From contig CAZCCV010000005.1 of the NCBI GenBank assembly GCA_964497515.1, forward strand, positions 1 through 64,000: a DNA stretch of 64,000 bases. The letters run 5' to 3'. A program made the position numbers and the translations under genes. This DNA is from CAZCCV01 sp964497515 (GTDB lineage Bacteria > Armatimonadota > UBA5829 > DTLH01). Under the pieces are notes generated by a model that was not told the DNA's origin, ran no database searches, and saw only the letters and a program-made list of their open reading frames with translations. Of this stretch, positions 34,834 to 43,871 are shown in pieces; position 1 is the first letter of the stretch, and each line of letters opens with the position of its first letter.

Positions 34834-35217
34834 ATGTCAGGTTTCTTTTCAGATGTAACGACACTAACGCTCATAAAATCACTTGATGGCGTGGCTACAA
34901 GGCACAAGGTTATTGCCGATAACATCGCCAATGTGGAGACTCCGGGTTTTACTCGGTCGGATGTATCCTTCGACAACCAGCTAAAGGATGCACTAAAAGC
35001 GCCTGGCGAGCGCATTTTGGAGTCTCGCCTCAATACAATTGAGCCCGACATAACGCCGGATACCACCTCGCCGGCACGACCCGACGGCAACAACGTTTCA
35101 ATCGATAGAGAGATGGCTGATCTCACAAAGAACTCACTTCGATACGAAGCGCTTGTGCAGCTAATCAATCTCAAAGCATCGATGATCAAGACGGCCGTCA
35201 CTGAAGGGAGGCGCTAA
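34834..35217 (+). CDS. flgB: Flagellar proximal rod protein FlgB
   Basis: A 127-residue rod protein. The family N-terminus LIKSLDGVATRHKVIADNIANVETPGF (given here only in part: VIADNIANVETPGFTR) is intact, and the C-terminal helix ends LVQLINLKASMIKTAV. FlgB is exported by the flagellar type III apparatus and forms the base of the rod together with FlgC and FliE, which follow. It is the first gene behind the sigma-54 promoter. The next start lies two bases after the stop. Confidence 0.95.
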   Translation: MSGFFSDVTTLTLIKSLDGVATRHKVIADNIANVETPGFTRSDVSFDNQLKDALKAPGERILESRLNTIEPDITPDTTSPARPDGNNVSIDREMADLTKNSLRYEALVQLINLKASMIKTAVTEGRR

Positions 35218-35219
35218 AG

Positions 35220-35630
35220 TTGAGTAATTTTTCCTCAATAGACATCAGCGCGTCGGGACTTATTGCCCAGCGTACGAGGCTCGACGCCATTGCAAATAAC
35301 ATCGCGAACGCCACCACCACCCGCACGTCTGAGGGCGGCCCATACCGCAAGCAAGAGGTAGTGTTTCGAACCCATTCGGGCAGCTTCAACGAAGGGCAGA
35401 CCGGGGTGGAGGTAGATGAGGTAATCGTCTCAAACGATCCGCCTAAGATGGTTCACGATCCAACCCACCCAGATGCCGGACCAGACGGATTGGTGGCTAT
35501 GCCGGATATCAACATCGTCGAAGAGATGGTCGATATGATTTCGGCCACACGTGCCTACGAAGCCAATATCCAAGCGATTGCTTCTGCAAAGTCTATGCAA
35601 AGCAAGGCAATTGAAATCGGGAGAATCTAA
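35220..35630 (+). CDS. flgC: Flagellar proximal rod protein FlgC
   Basis: A 136-residue rod protein with the usual N-terminus (IDISASGLIAQRTRLDAIAN) and the C-terminal EMVDMISATRAYEANIQAI that all rod/hook proteins share. It starts at TTG 35220 with GGGAGG about nine bases upstream, two bases after flgB. Loop region VDEVIVSNDPPKMVHDPTHP is typical of FlgC. Confidence 0.95.
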   Translation: MSNFSSIDISASGLIAQRTRLDAIANNIANATTTRTSEGGPYRKQEVVFRTHSGSFNEGQTGVEVDEVIVSNDPPKMVHDPTHPDAGPDGLVAMPDINIVEEMVDMISATRAYEANIQAIASAKSMQSKAIEIGRI

Positions 35631-35633
35631 GCC

Positions 35634-35921
35634 ATGAGAATTGAAGGAATTGGCAGTCAATTCGTACAGAAGCCAGAGATTGTTCGCGCCAAGCCTGCAG
35701 GAGAGAGCTTTGGTGATGCTGTAAAAAGTGCAGTGTCGAATGTAAACAAACTCCAGGTAGAAGCCGACCAGTATGCCAGCAAAATCGCGGTTGGTGATCC
35801 CGTTGAAACACATCAGGCGATGATTGCTATGCAGAAGGCGAGCATGGCGCTGCAGTTTACAGTGCAGGTAAGAAACAAGATTATCGACGCTTATCAAGAA
35901 ATAATGCGGATGCAAATATAG
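35634..35921 (+). CDS. fliE: Flagellar hook-basal body protein FliE
   Basis: A 95-residue protein linking the MS ring to the rod. The C-terminal half has the family pattern DPVETHQAMIAMQKASMALQ and VQVRNKIIDAYQEIMRMQI. Length is normal. It follows flgC after three bases, and a 39-base gap precedes fliF. Confidence 0.95.
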   Translation: MRIEGIGSQFVQKPEIVRAKPAGESFGDAVKSAVSNVNKLQVEADQYASKIAVGDPVETHQAMIAMQKASMALQFTVQVRNKIIDAYQEIMRMQI

Positions 35922-35960
35922 CGTCCGTTTGTATTCAATTGCGATATACAGGTGCAGTGA

Positions 35961-37559
35961 ATGGATCAATTCTCTAAACTCGGGCCGGTGCAGGCTCTCA
36001 CCAAGTTCTGGGGAACGCTAAGCAATACGCAGCGGTTCATAACCACAGTATTCATAGCTACGAGCGTTGTGCTTCTCATATTAGTCTCAGTGGTAGCCAC
36101 GCGGCCAGGTATGACAGTGCTGTTCTCGGGGCTTCAGCCGAATGATGCGAGCGCAATAGTCGCTAAGCTCCAGGAAAACAAGATTCCGTATAAGGTGGAA
36201 GGAACTACCATAAAGGTTCCTTCCAACAGTGTATACGAAACGCGTATGCAGCTTGCGAGCCAGGGGCTTCCTGCAAGTGGCAATGTTGGATTCGAACTGT
36301 TCGACAAATCCGGGTTCGGAATGACTGAGTTCTCCCAGCGCCTCAACTACCAGCGAGCGCTGCAGGGCGAGCTCAGCCGAACGATCGATCAGATCGACGC
36401 CGTGGCACAGTCGCGAGTGCATATTGCAATCCCAGAAGATCGATTGTTCACTACAGAAAAGCAAGAGCCTTCCGCATCTGTAATCATCAAATTGAAACCG
36501 GGTGGCAGGTTGGGTGGTGACCAGGTTGCAGGGATTGTGCGCCTCGTTTCGTCGGCCGTAGAGAGGATGACTCCGAATCGCGTCACCATAGTGGACACCG
36601 AAGGCAATATGCTTTCGGAACCGACTGACTCATTAACAGGGGTTGATCCACGTATGAGCTCTTCGCAGTTTCGCCTAAAGACCGAATACGAGCAGCAAGT
36701 GCAGCGAAACATCCAGTCGATGCTCGAGCATGCACTTGGTCCGAACAAATCGGTTGTCCGCGTCAGCGCAAAGATCAACTTTGACCGCAAGGAAACCAAT
36801 AGCGAAACCTACGAACCTGCTGCAACAGGAGAAAAGGGAGTTCTAACCAACGAACAGAGCACACAGGAGACCTACAGCGGCACCGGGAGTTCCATTGGCG
36901 GTGTGGTTGGTGCGCGTGCTAACATCGCCGCGAGTGGTGCACCAGTTGCATCGGTAACCCCTTCTGCTGGCAACGGTTATCAGCGAGTCGAAAGCACTGC
37001 CAAGTACGAAGTCTCGAAGAAGGTTGAGCACGTGGTAACCGCGCCGGGGCAGGTAGAGAGTATGTCTGTCGCAGTTATGGTGGATGGCAAAGTAGAACGC
37101 AGCAAGCTCGGTTCAATACGAAATGTCGTAGCTACTGCAGCCGGCATAGAGCCCACTCGTGGCGACAGAATCACAGTTGAGAGCATTGCATTTGACGACT
37201 CTGCAGCGAAGAAAGAAGCGAAGGAACTTGCTTCGCTCGAATCCAAGAGCACCTATCTCTCAATTGGCAAAACAGTTTTAGGCGTGATTCTTCTCTTCGG
37301 ATTCCTGTTCTTCCTTCGCACTATGCTAAAGCAGATACGAGTTCAAGTATCGGAGCCCACTACGCAGGCGCAGACAGAATCAAGAGAAGAATCAATGATT
37401 CCTCCTCAACCGGTTGCCATCGACGCAGCCGCAGCACTCGAGAGTTATGGCACGGCAGAAGCGATGGATTCAGGCGTGCCCGCCGCTGTAGGTGGGTCAG
37501 CGACACCGAAACCGCAGGAGGTGGCCAAAGCGCTGCGCTCCTGGATGACTGAACAATAA
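35961..37559 (+). CDS. fliF: Flagellar MS-ring protein FliF
   Basis: A 532-residue membrane protein forming the MS ring. A first membrane helix lies at residues about 22-45 (FITTVFIATSVVLLILVSVV) and a second at about 432-452. Between them are the ring-building motifs (GLQPNDASAIVAKLQ, FGMTEFSQRLNYQRALQGEL, VRVSAKINFD). The cytoplasmic C-terminus ends EVAKALRSWMTEQ, which binds FliG. The proline/Ala-rich linker before it is longer than in enteric FliF. fliG follows 15 bases later. Confidence 0.96.
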   Translation: MDQFSKLGPVQALTKFWGTLSNTQRFITTVFIATSVVLLILVSVVATRPGMTVLFSGLQPNDASAIVAKLQENKIPYKVEGTTIKVPSNSVYETRMQLASQGLPASGNVGFELFDKSGFGMTEFSQRLNYQRALQGELSRTIDQIDAVAQSRVHIAIPEDRLFTTEKQEPSASVIIKLKPGGRLGGDQVAGIVRLVSSAVERMTPNRVTIVDTEGNMLSEPTDSLTGVDPRMSSSQFRLKTEYEQQVQRNIQSMLEHALGPNKSVVRVSAKINFDRKETNSETYEPAATGEKGVLTNEQSTQETYSGTGSSIGGVVGARANIAASGAPVASVTPSAGNGYQRVESTAKYEVSKKVEHVVTAPGQVESMSVAVMVDGKVERSKLGSIRNVVATAAGIEPTRGDRITVESIAFDDSAAKKEAKELASLESKSTYLSIGKTVLGVILLFGFLFFLRTMLKQIRVQVSEPTTQAQTESREESMIPPQPVAIDAAAALESYGTAEAMDSGVPAAVGGSATPKPQEVAKALRSWMTEQ

Positions 37560-37574
37560 GATTGGCAGACTAAT

Positions 37575-38714
37575 ATGCGAGACATAAACACGCTTACTGG
37601 ATTAGAAAAGGCAAGCATACTACTGATCTCTATGGGCACGAGTGTTGCTGCAGAGGTGTTTAAGCACTTGGGCGAAATGGAGATTGAAAAGCTCTCTGCC
37701 CAGATTATGAAGCTGCGCGATGTTGACCAGGCCACAACCGATGCGGTGATGGCCGAGTTCGAACAGGTCTGCGGCAATATGGAGCAGAGTATGTCTGGTG
37801 GCAAAGATTTTGCTGCCGAGGTGCTTCAGCAGGTTGTAGGTGGCGACAAGGCCGCAGAACTCCTCGAAAGAGCTTCCGGGCCCAGTTACGGCAGACCGTT
37901 CGAGTCGCTATGGGAACTGGATTCCGGCAGAATCAGCCGGGTTCTTATCGAAGAACACCCGCAGATTATCGCTCTTGTTCTAACAAACCTGCCGGCGGAC
38001 AAATCAGCTAGCGTGTTGGCCGAGCTTCCTATGGAGACTCAGGCGGAGGTAGCTCACCGTATCTGCCTTACCGACGGAATCGATTCAGAGGTTATTCGTG
38101 CAGTCGAAGAGGCTCTGCAAGAGAAGCTCGCGCTCGCCAGCACGCAGACCGCATCGGCGGGTGGCCCGAAGGCACTCGTAGAGATTCTCAACAATGCCAC
38201 GCGAACCACTGAGCGAAACGTTTTGGAATCGTTGGCAAGCCAGGATCCTGAGGTAGGCGAACAGGTTCGAAAGATGATGTTTGTCTTCGAGGACTTGTCT
38301 ACGCTGGATGATAGAACGATTCAGGTGATCCTAAGGGAGATAGATCAGGAAGACCTGCGATTGGCTGTAAAGAGTGCGGACGACACCATTCGCAATTTGA
38401 TGTTCAAGAATATGTCCGAGCGCGCAGCAGAGATGCTCAAGGAAGATTTAGAGCTTCTGACCAACGCTCGCCCAGAGGATATGGAAGCGGCTCAGCAGCG
38501 AATAGTGCTTATCGTACGCCGATTGCTGGCAAACGGTGAAGCGGCTCTAAGAAGCGATTCATCGGACGAAGCAAGAGAGCCTGTCGAAGACACAACGATT
38601 CTATCCGACGAGCAGCTAGCAGCGCAGATGGCAGCCGAAATGGGAATGGCTGACACACAGACGAGTGAGGAGCAAACAGGTGGGGAGTCTGATCAAGAGC
38701 AGCTTGCTGCATAG
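37575..38714 (+). CDS. fliG: Flagellar rotor switch protein FliG
   Basis: A 379-residue C-ring protein. The N-terminal domain has LTGLEKASILLISMGTSVAAEVFKHL (first part LTGLEKASILLISMG), the middle domain the EHPQIIALVLTNL motif, and the C-terminal torque domain the charged segment DDRTIQVILREIDQEDLRLAVK that faces MotA. The C-terminus is about 40 residues longer than in enteric FliG, acidic and Gln/Glu-rich, and this tail is where the fliH start overlaps. The overlap implies coupled translation of fliG and fliH. Confidence 0.95.
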   Translation: MRDINTLTGLEKASILLISMGTSVAAEVFKHLGEMEIEKLSAQIMKLRDVDQATTDAVMAEFEQVCGNMEQSMSGGKDFAAEVLQQVVGGDKAAELLERASGPSYGRPFESLWELDSGRISRVLIEEHPQIIALVLTNLPADKSASVLAELPMETQAEVAHRICLTDGIDSEVIRAVEEALQEKLALASTQTASAGGPKALVEILNNATRTTERNVLESLASQDPEVGEQVRKMMFVFEDLSTLDDRTIQVILREIDQEDLRLAVKSADDTIRNLMFKNMSERAAEMLKEDLELLTNARPEDMEAAQQRIVLIVRRLLANGEAALRSDSSDEAREPVEDTTILSDEQLAAQMAAEMGMADTQTSEEQTGGESDQEQLAA

Positions 38715-39387
38715 TCTGGACAGATCACAGGAATACCTAGTCGACACCAAAAGCGAACTCGATGCTGCTCGTCACTACGCCTCTCCAGAGGAAGAGGCTC
38801 AATCGATTGTCGATAAGGCGAAGCTCGAGGCTGAAGCCCTGTTGGCGCAGGCGCAGTCGGAGGTCGATAGTATTCGGGAGAAGGCGCATGCAGAAGGCTA
38901 TCAGGCAGGACTCTCTGCACTCGATGCCGATCGAGAGGCACTGCAGCAGAAGGCAGCCGAGATTGAAGCAGATGCTACGAGTCAGGCCGCATTGTTCTGG
39001 CGCCAGATAGAACCCGAATTGCTGAAGCTCTCTGTTGAGATTGCTCGAAAAGTAGTCCGTAGAGAGATCGACGAACACAGCGATTTTGTAATCACAACTG
39101 TCCGCGAAGCTATTCGGCAGCTCCGCGATAGGCAGGACTTAAAGATACACGTCAGCCCGAAAGACTATGATCTGGTTCGCGAGCGAAAAGACGAGATACA
39201 GAGTTCCAGCGATGGGATCAGAAGTATCGAAGTCATCGACGACCGCCGCATTGACCAGGGCGGTTGTCTAATCGAATCCGGTAACGGGCATCTAGATGCT
39301 CGAACAGAGACCCAGATGGGCGAAGCCGAGCGTGCACTATTGGAGGCGGAACGGTATGACAATTCCAATGACACGTCCGAATCTTGA
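38680..39387 (+). CDS. fliH: Flagellar export apparatus stator FliH
   Basis: A 235-residue helical protein that binds FliI and brings it to the export gate. The N-terminal half is a Glu/Ala/Gln-rich coiled coil (PEEEAQSIVDKAKLEAEALL); the C-terminal half resembles the V/A-type ATPase E subunit (SVEIARKVVRREIDEHSDFV and DDRRIDQGGCLIESGNG). GTG 38680 is preferred because AGGAG lies seven bases upstream, giving a 35-base overlap with fliG; GTG 38665 is an alternative. It overlaps fliI by 32 bases. Confidence 0.92.
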   Translation: MGSLIKSSLLHSLDRSQEYLVDTKSELDAARHYASPEEEAQSIVDKAKLEAEALLAQAQSEVDSIREKAHAEGYQAGLSALDADREALQQKAAEIEADATSQAALFWRQIEPELLKLSVEIARKVVRREIDEHSDFVITTVREAIRQLRDRQDLKIHVSPKDYDLVRERKDEIQSSSDGIRSIEVIDDRRIDQGGCLIESGNGHLDARTETQMGEAERALLEAERYDNSNDTSES

Positions 39388-40687
39388 GAAATACCTCCCA
39401 ATTGTAGGTCGGCTCAATATGATGAAGCTGAACGGAAAGGTCTCTCAGGTAGTCGGTGTCGTTGTCGAGTCGAAGGGTCCGGCTGCGCATTTGGGTGAGA
39501 TCTGTGAGATTCACTGTAAGCGCAACGAGCCTCCGATTGCCGCTGAGGTAGTAGGTTTCCGCGAGAACACAGTGCTTCTGATGCCACTCGGAGAAATGGA
39601 CGAGATCGCGCCTGGGAGTGATGTGGTGGCAACCGGCACTTCGCTGAAGGTTGGTGTGGGGCCACAGTTGCTGGGGCGTGTCATAGACGGGTTGGGCAGA
39701 CCAATGGATAACCTGGGGCTGCTCGAACCCGAGGATAAATGGTTGGCAGCACGAACGCCACCGGCTCCACTCGACAGAAAACGTATTACAGAGCCGCTGT
39801 CGTTCGGAGTGCGCGCAATTGACTCGTTGCTTACCTGTGGTAAGGGGCAACGTATTGGCATTTTCGCCGGCAGCGGGGTAGGGAAAAGCACCCTGCTCGG
39901 CATGATCGCCCGAAATACACAGGCGGATGTAAATGTCATCGCTCTTATCGGAGAACGAGGTAGAGAAGTCCGAGACTTCCTCGAAAAGGACCTCGGAGAA
40001 GAAGGGTTAAAACGATCGGTGGTTGTAGTCGTAACCTCCGATCAGGTCGCCGTTGCAAGGCTTCGAGGCGCGATGGTAGCGACCTCAATAGCCGAGTACT
40101 TCCGGGATCAGGGTGCCGATGTGATGCTGATGATGGACTCGGTCACTCGTGTTGCCTGGGCGCAAAGAGAGATTGGCCTTGCGGTAGGGGAACCGCCAAC
40201 CACTCGCGGTTATACACCATCAGTTTTTGCGCTACTTCCCAGGCTGCTGGAGCGCTCAGGGACTGCGGCGAGAGGGTCGATTACTGGGCTTTATACGGTT
40301 TTGGTCGACGGAGACGATATGAACGAACCTGTGGCTGACGCTGTGCGGAGTATCTTAGATGGTCATATAGTTCTTTCCAGGGATCTTGCACATCGCAACC
40401 ACTATCCTGCCATAGACGTTTTACAGAGCGTCAGCAGGTTGATGCCGGATGTGACGACGGAGGATCACAGAATGGCAGCCGGAAAAGCGCGCGATGTGCT
40501 GGCGACGTTCAAATCCGCGGAGGATCTCATCAATATTGGCGCTTACGTCGATGGAAGCAATCCGAGCATCGACTATGCCAAAGCTCATATAGAGTCCGTG
40601 AACTCGTTTCTGAAGCAGGGCGTAGCACAGAAGTCGGACTACGCCGACACAGTCGAAGCACTTCAAAATCTGTTTGTGGGTGAATGA
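39356..40687 (+). CDS. fliI: Flagellar export ATPase FliI
   Basis: A 443-residue F1-beta-like ATPase. Walker A is FAGSGVGKSTLLG, the family signature DSVTRVAWAQREIGLAVGEP and the RGYTPSVFALLPRLLERSG segment are intact. The N-terminus carries the EscN/FliI beta-barrel domain (VVGVVVESKGPAAHLGEICE). ATG 39356 has GGAGG nine bases upstream. It overlaps fliJ by four bases (ATGA). It supplies energy for unfolding of rod, hook and filament subunits during export. Confidence 0.96.
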   Translation: MTIPMTRPNLEKYLPIVGRLNMMKLNGKVSQVVGVVVESKGPAAHLGEICEIHCKRNEPPIAAEVVGFRENTVLLMPLGEMDEIAPGSDVVATGTSLKVGVGPQLLGRVIDGLGRPMDNLGLLEPEDKWLAARTPPAPLDRKRITEPLSFGVRAIDSLLTCGKGQRIGIFAGSGVGKSTLLGMIARNTQADVNVIALIGERGREVRDFLEKDLGEEGLKRSVVVVVTSDQVAVARLRGAMVATSIAEYFRDQGADVMLMMDSVTRVAWAQREIGLAVGEPPTTRGYTPSVFALLPRLLERSGTAARGSITGLYTVLVDGDDMNEPVADAVRSILDGHIVLSRDLAHRNHYPAIDVLQSVSRLMPDVTTEDHRMAAGKARDVLATFKSAEDLINIGAYVDGSNPSIDYAKAHIESVNSFLKQGVAQKSDYADTVEALQNLFVGE

Positions 40688-41160
40688 TGAGGAAGTTTCA
40701 ATTCGGACTCCAGCGGCTGCTGGACTATAGAGAGATAGTGGAGGAGTCGCTTCTGGCGGAACTGGGAGCGCTGCAGGCCAAGCACGATAACGAGGTGGCT
40801 AAATTGGTCAATATGCGGCGCGACAGAGATTTGTTCCGAAAGAGTATGAAGCATCAGTTGTCCGATGGTTCTTCCGACGAAATCAGAGATGCCTACGACT
40901 ATCTGCAGCAGCTCATTCATCGCTGTGTTGAGCAAGAGCTTCAGGTAAGGCAAGTCACCGAAGAGAAGAATGCCAAGCTTGAAGAGGTAGTAGAGGCCTC
41001 GAAAGACCGCAAACTGCTCGAGCGATTGAAGGAACACAAAACGAAACAACACAGAAAAGAAATCAGTCAGCAGGAACAGAAATTCCTCGACGATTTAGCA
41101 TCAATTCGCTTCAACCGAAGCAGTGAAGCAGACGAATGCCGCGCCGGAGGTGCCTCGTGA
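40684..41160 (+). CDS. fliJ: Flagellar export chaperone FliJ
   Basis: A 158-residue long coiled-coil protein, starting MMRKFQFGLQRLLDYREIVEE as FliJ proteins do; the rest is charged heptads (EKNAKLEEVVEASKDRKLLERL). FliJ inserts into the FliI hexamer like the gamma subunit of F1 and helps recycle chaperones. It overlaps fliI by four bases and the transglycosylase gene by four bases (GTGA). Confidence 0.9.
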   Translation: MMRKFQFGLQRLLDYREIVEESLLAELGALQAKHDNEVAKLVNMRRDRDLFRKSMKHQLSDGSSDEIRDAYDYLQQLIHRCVEQELQVRQVTEEKNAKLEEVVEASKDRKLLERLKEHKTKQHRKEISQQEQKFLDDLASIRFNRSSEADECRAGGAS

Positions 41161-41714
41161 GGCTGGATAATCTGCGAGCTGTGAAACAACGCATAGCTGA
41201 AATCGAACAGCGGTTTGCAGAACCAATGCAAGCCGGCCTGCCGCCTCATTCTGCCAGTCGCAGTTCTTCCAGATTTACCAGTTTTTTGCAGAATGCAAGG
41301 TCGGCAGCCACTGCGAAACAGCCGTGCCCATCTGAGCTCGATGGGATTATCAGAGAGGCCGGTAATAAGTATGGAATCTCTCCAGCGGTCATCAAATCGG
41401 TGATACAGGCGGAGTCGGGGTTCAGGCAATCCGCAGTCTCGCGTGCCGGAGCACTTGGACTAATGCAGCTTATGCCAGGCACAGCGCGGGGATTAGGGGT
41501 CAACCCGATGGATCCGGTGCAGAACATAGATGGTGGCGTGCGCTATCTCAGGCAGCAGTTGGATCGGTTCAGAAGTCTGGATCAAGCTCTGGCAGCCTAC
41601 AATGCCGGCCCAGGAGCTGTCATCAAATACGGTGGTATACCGCCCTATACAGAAACGCAGAATTATGTTCAGAAAGTCATGAATAGTATCGATATATTTA
41701 CGGGAGGGGAGTAA
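41157..41714 (+). CDS. Lytic transglycosylase (SLT domain) in the flagellar operon
   Basis: A 185-residue protein with a C-terminal SLT domain: AGNKYGISPAVIKSVIQAESGF with the catalytic Glu (last part IKSVIQAESGFRQSAVS), GALGLMQLMPGTARGLGV, and the AYNAGPGAV motif. It cleaves peptidoglycan, making room for the rod. GTG 41157 overlaps the fliJ stop and has GGAGG six bases upstream. No classical signal peptide is seen, so it may be exported through the flagellar apparatus like FlgJ, or it may lack an export signal that I recognise. Its place between fliJ and fliK is seen in other operons. Confidence 0.88.
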   Translation: MRLDNLRAVKQRIAEIEQRFAEPMQAGLPPHSASRSSSRFTSFLQNARSAATAKQPCPSELDGIIREAGNKYGISPAVIKSVIQAESGFRQSAVSRAGALGLMQLMPGTARGLGVNPMDPVQNIDGGVRYLRQQLDRFRSLDQALAAYNAGPGAVIKYGGIPPYTETQNYVQKVMNSIDIFTGGE

Positions 41715-41729
41715 GCAACAACCACTTGT

Positions 41730-41738
41730 CCCCCCCCC
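41730..41738 (+). repeat. C9 homopolymer before fliK
   Basis: Nine consecutive C bases in the 61-base gap between the transglycosylase stop and fliK, about 40 bases before the fliK start. Runs this long are uncommon in the window and are prone to length change. Confidence 0.7.
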
Positions 41739-41775
41739 AGAACAAACCGATAAGAAAAGGAGGTAACAACAAGCA

Positions 41776-43254
41776 TTGAATGCAGCAAACTTGGCGCTCA
41801 ATGCGTGCCTGCCGGAGACCCAGTCGGCCATCATTCTTTTGGGCCAGACAGTCTCTACGACTAACGAAACAGTCTTGCAGGGAAGCGCAGAGAGCCAACA
41901 ATCAGCCGCACAGGATTTTCAACGGCTGATATTGGGGCTGCTGAGCAAACAGGATGCGAAACCAGATGAAGTAGCGGCCGGACAACAGGAGCCGGAGCAG
42001 CTAAAAGAGACAGATTCTAATGCGACTGATGAAGCTCTTTTTTCTGCCGCCCAAGCGGAAATCTTGTTGGGGTCAGTGGGAAATGTGCAGCTATCTTCGG
42101 AGACACGGCCCGAAGATAAGCAGCAACTATTAGTTCCCGCATCATCTGCAGAGCATCCAGCCGAGGTCAGCTCGGTTGAGTTGCAGCAGCCAGAACCAGT
42201 GCCGCAGCCGGGGCAGGAAGGTGTCATCTCGATACCGGAAGGGGTCACCACTACACCCCCTAAGGAAATCGACGAAGGTATCCTATCCTCGCTTCGTGCC
42301 GCGGAGAGCGATCAGTCGGGGTTTGTCTTTGAGCCCGAGGTATCAGCGGAGCAGACAACGTCAACCGTTGCTGCTAACCTGCCGGATTCGGAGGCTGTGA
42401 ACCAAACCCCATATCCTGTCCTCGAGACTGCTGAATCAGCTCAAACCAACGCAAGCCCGAGCGGTGCACTGCCGCGCGAGACAAACGTTGCTCGGGTGGC
42501 AGACAGACCAATCGCAGGCTCCTCGTTGTTGAACGTCGACGAATGGTCGGCAGAGACGCAGGTAAGAGAGGCAGCTAGTGTTGATAAGATCGGAGAATCG
42601 TTCCGAACGCTTATCGAAAACACAATCTCTGCTGATGCTCCTGCCGACACATTCGAGTCGGTTGAGCGGCCTAGCGAGGTTCTCACAAGGGAACCGAAAG
42701 CTCACGAGACGGCTGTAAACACAGCAGTCGCATCTTTACGTTCTGAGTCACTGTCAGCGGCGGAGGCTGAGACAGTTGCGGGGCCGAATGTCTCACAACC
42801 AGTCGATCCCACTCTAAACGCAAAGATCATCAACCAGATAGTACGATCTGCCAAAGTGCAACTCACAGAAGGCCGATCAGAGATGGCACTTCGCCTCGAT
42901 CCACCGCATCTTGGCAATGTCAACATGAGTGTGACAGTCCAGGAAGGCAGTGTATCGGCGATCATCCAGACTGCTACAGAGTCGGCGCGACAAGCGCTAG
43001 TATCCAACCTCGACGGCCTCAGACAATCACTGATTGAGGCAGGGGTTCGGGTGGACTCTATCAACGTGACAATAGGTGGAGATCTGAACCACGGACTGCA
43101 GTACCAGCCGCAGGGCCAGCAGTATTCACCGCAGGGACATGTCAGTGTAAATGCACTGCGCACAGATGCTGTTAGCGCAGCAGATGCAGTTCCAAATTCA
43201 ACTATCGAAGCCGCCAACACTCAGTGGGGAGTGCGGCTCGACTGTCTCGCATAG
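41776..43254 (+). CDS. fliK: Flagellar hook-length control protein FliK
   Basis: A 492-residue protein with a long low-complexity N-terminal part (Gln, Glu, Ser, Pro rich) acting as the molecular ruler, and the conserved C-terminal domain ALRLDPPHLGNVNMSVTVQ with VRVDSINVTIGGD that triggers the switch in export specificity through FlhB. The C-terminus ends with a Gln/Tyr-rich segment. TTG 41776 is the start; AAGGAGG lies about 12 bases upstream. It is followed by flgD after 12 bases. Confidence 0.88.
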   Translation: MNAANLALNACLPETQSAIILLGQTVSTTNETVLQGSAESQQSAAQDFQRLILGLLSKQDAKPDEVAAGQQEPEQLKETDSNATDEALFSAAQAEILLGSVGNVQLSSETRPEDKQQLLVPASSAEHPAEVSSVELQQPEPVPQPGQEGVISIPEGVTTTPPKEIDEGILSSLRAAESDQSGFVFEPEVSAEQTTSTVAANLPDSEAVNQTPYPVLETAESAQTNASPSGALPRETNVARVADRPIAGSSLLNVDEWSAETQVREAASVDKIGESFRTLIENTISADAPADTFESVERPSEVLTREPKAHETAVNTAVASLRSESLSAAEAETVAGPNVSQPVDPTLNAKIINQIVRSAKVQLTEGRSEMALRLDPPHLGNVNMSVTVQEGSVSAIIQTATESARQALVSNLDGLRQSLIEAGVRVDSINVTIGGDLNHGLQYQPQGQQYSPQGHVSVNALRTDAVSAADAVPNSTIEAANTQWGVRLDCLA

Positions 43255-43266
43255 GAGGAAGATAGC

Positions 43267-43734
43267 ATGCCAGTAACCACTGCTGTAAACGCTAATGTAA
43301 ACGGGACAATGGCACAGTCTGCAGGTGCACAGCAGACGCCTATGGGGCGAGATGCATTTCTTAAGCTTCTTGTAACTCAGCTTAGAATGCAGGATCCAAT
43401 GAGTCCTATGGACGACAGAGAGTTCATCTCGCAGCTTGCGCAGTTCTCGACGCTCGAATCAATGCAGAATATGTCGAGCGGAGTAGACACTATCGGTTCT
43501 GTGGTCGACAACATGAATATGACTGTCCTGGCTTCGATCAAGAACAACTCTGCATTTGCGGCGTTGAACCTGATCGGTCGCCAAATAGAGGCCACAGACC
43601 CATCTGATCCAACCGGAGAAAAAACGCTCAGCGGGAAGGTTGAAGGTGTAAAATTCCTGCTCGACGGCCCGGTTCTTACAGTAAACGGTAGAGACATTCC
43701 ACTCAGTCACGTAAAGAGTGCGTCGATATCGTAG
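43267..43734 (+). CDS. flgD: Flagellar hook assembly scaffold FlgD
   Basis: A 155-residue hook cap protein with the family N-terminus GRDAFLKLLVTQLRMQDPMSP and FISQLAQFSTLESMQNM. Only the short form without a long C-terminal Ig domain is present; a beta-rich end (GRQIEATDPSDPTGEKTL) follows. An RNA hairpin and a sigma-54 promoter lie after it, so it may be the end of the first transcript segment. Confidence 0.94.
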   Translation: MPVTTAVNANVNGTMAQSAGAQQTPMGRDAFLKLLVTQLRMQDPMSPMDDREFISQLAQFSTLESMQNMSSGVDTIGSVVDNMNMTVLASIKNNSAFAALNLIGRQIEATDPSDPTGEKTLSGKVEGVKFLLDGPVLTVNGRDIPLSHVKSASIS

Positions 43735-43752
43735 TCTGTCAGGTGCAGTTGC

Positions 43753-43768
43753 TGGTACGGTAATTGCT
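43753..43768 (+). promoter_or_regulatory. Second sigma-54 promoter, before the hook segment
   Basis: TGGTAC (43753-43758), five bases, then TTGCT (43764-43768): -24/-12 spacing with GG and GC ten bases apart, close to the consensus. It lies 18 bases after flgD and about 104 bases before the next gene start, so the hook segment can be transcribed separately from the main operon. Confidence 0.75.
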
Positions 43769-43800
43769 CTCACAGGCGTGCCAAGTCTATAGAGCACATT

Positions 43801-43826
43801 GAGGTCAAAACAACTGTTTTGGTCTC
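43801..43826 (+). other. RNA hairpin in the leader after the second sigma-54 promoter
   Basis: An 11-base-pair stem, with two G-U pairs, formed by GAGGTCAAAAC (43801-43811) and GTTTTGGTCTC (43816-43826) around AACT. No T-run follows, so it is not an intrinsic terminator; it may protect the mRNA or bind a protein. Confidence 0.5.
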
Positions 43827-43871
43827 AGGTTCGGGGTGTTTATCCCCAGACTACAGATAAACGGTGAGAAA

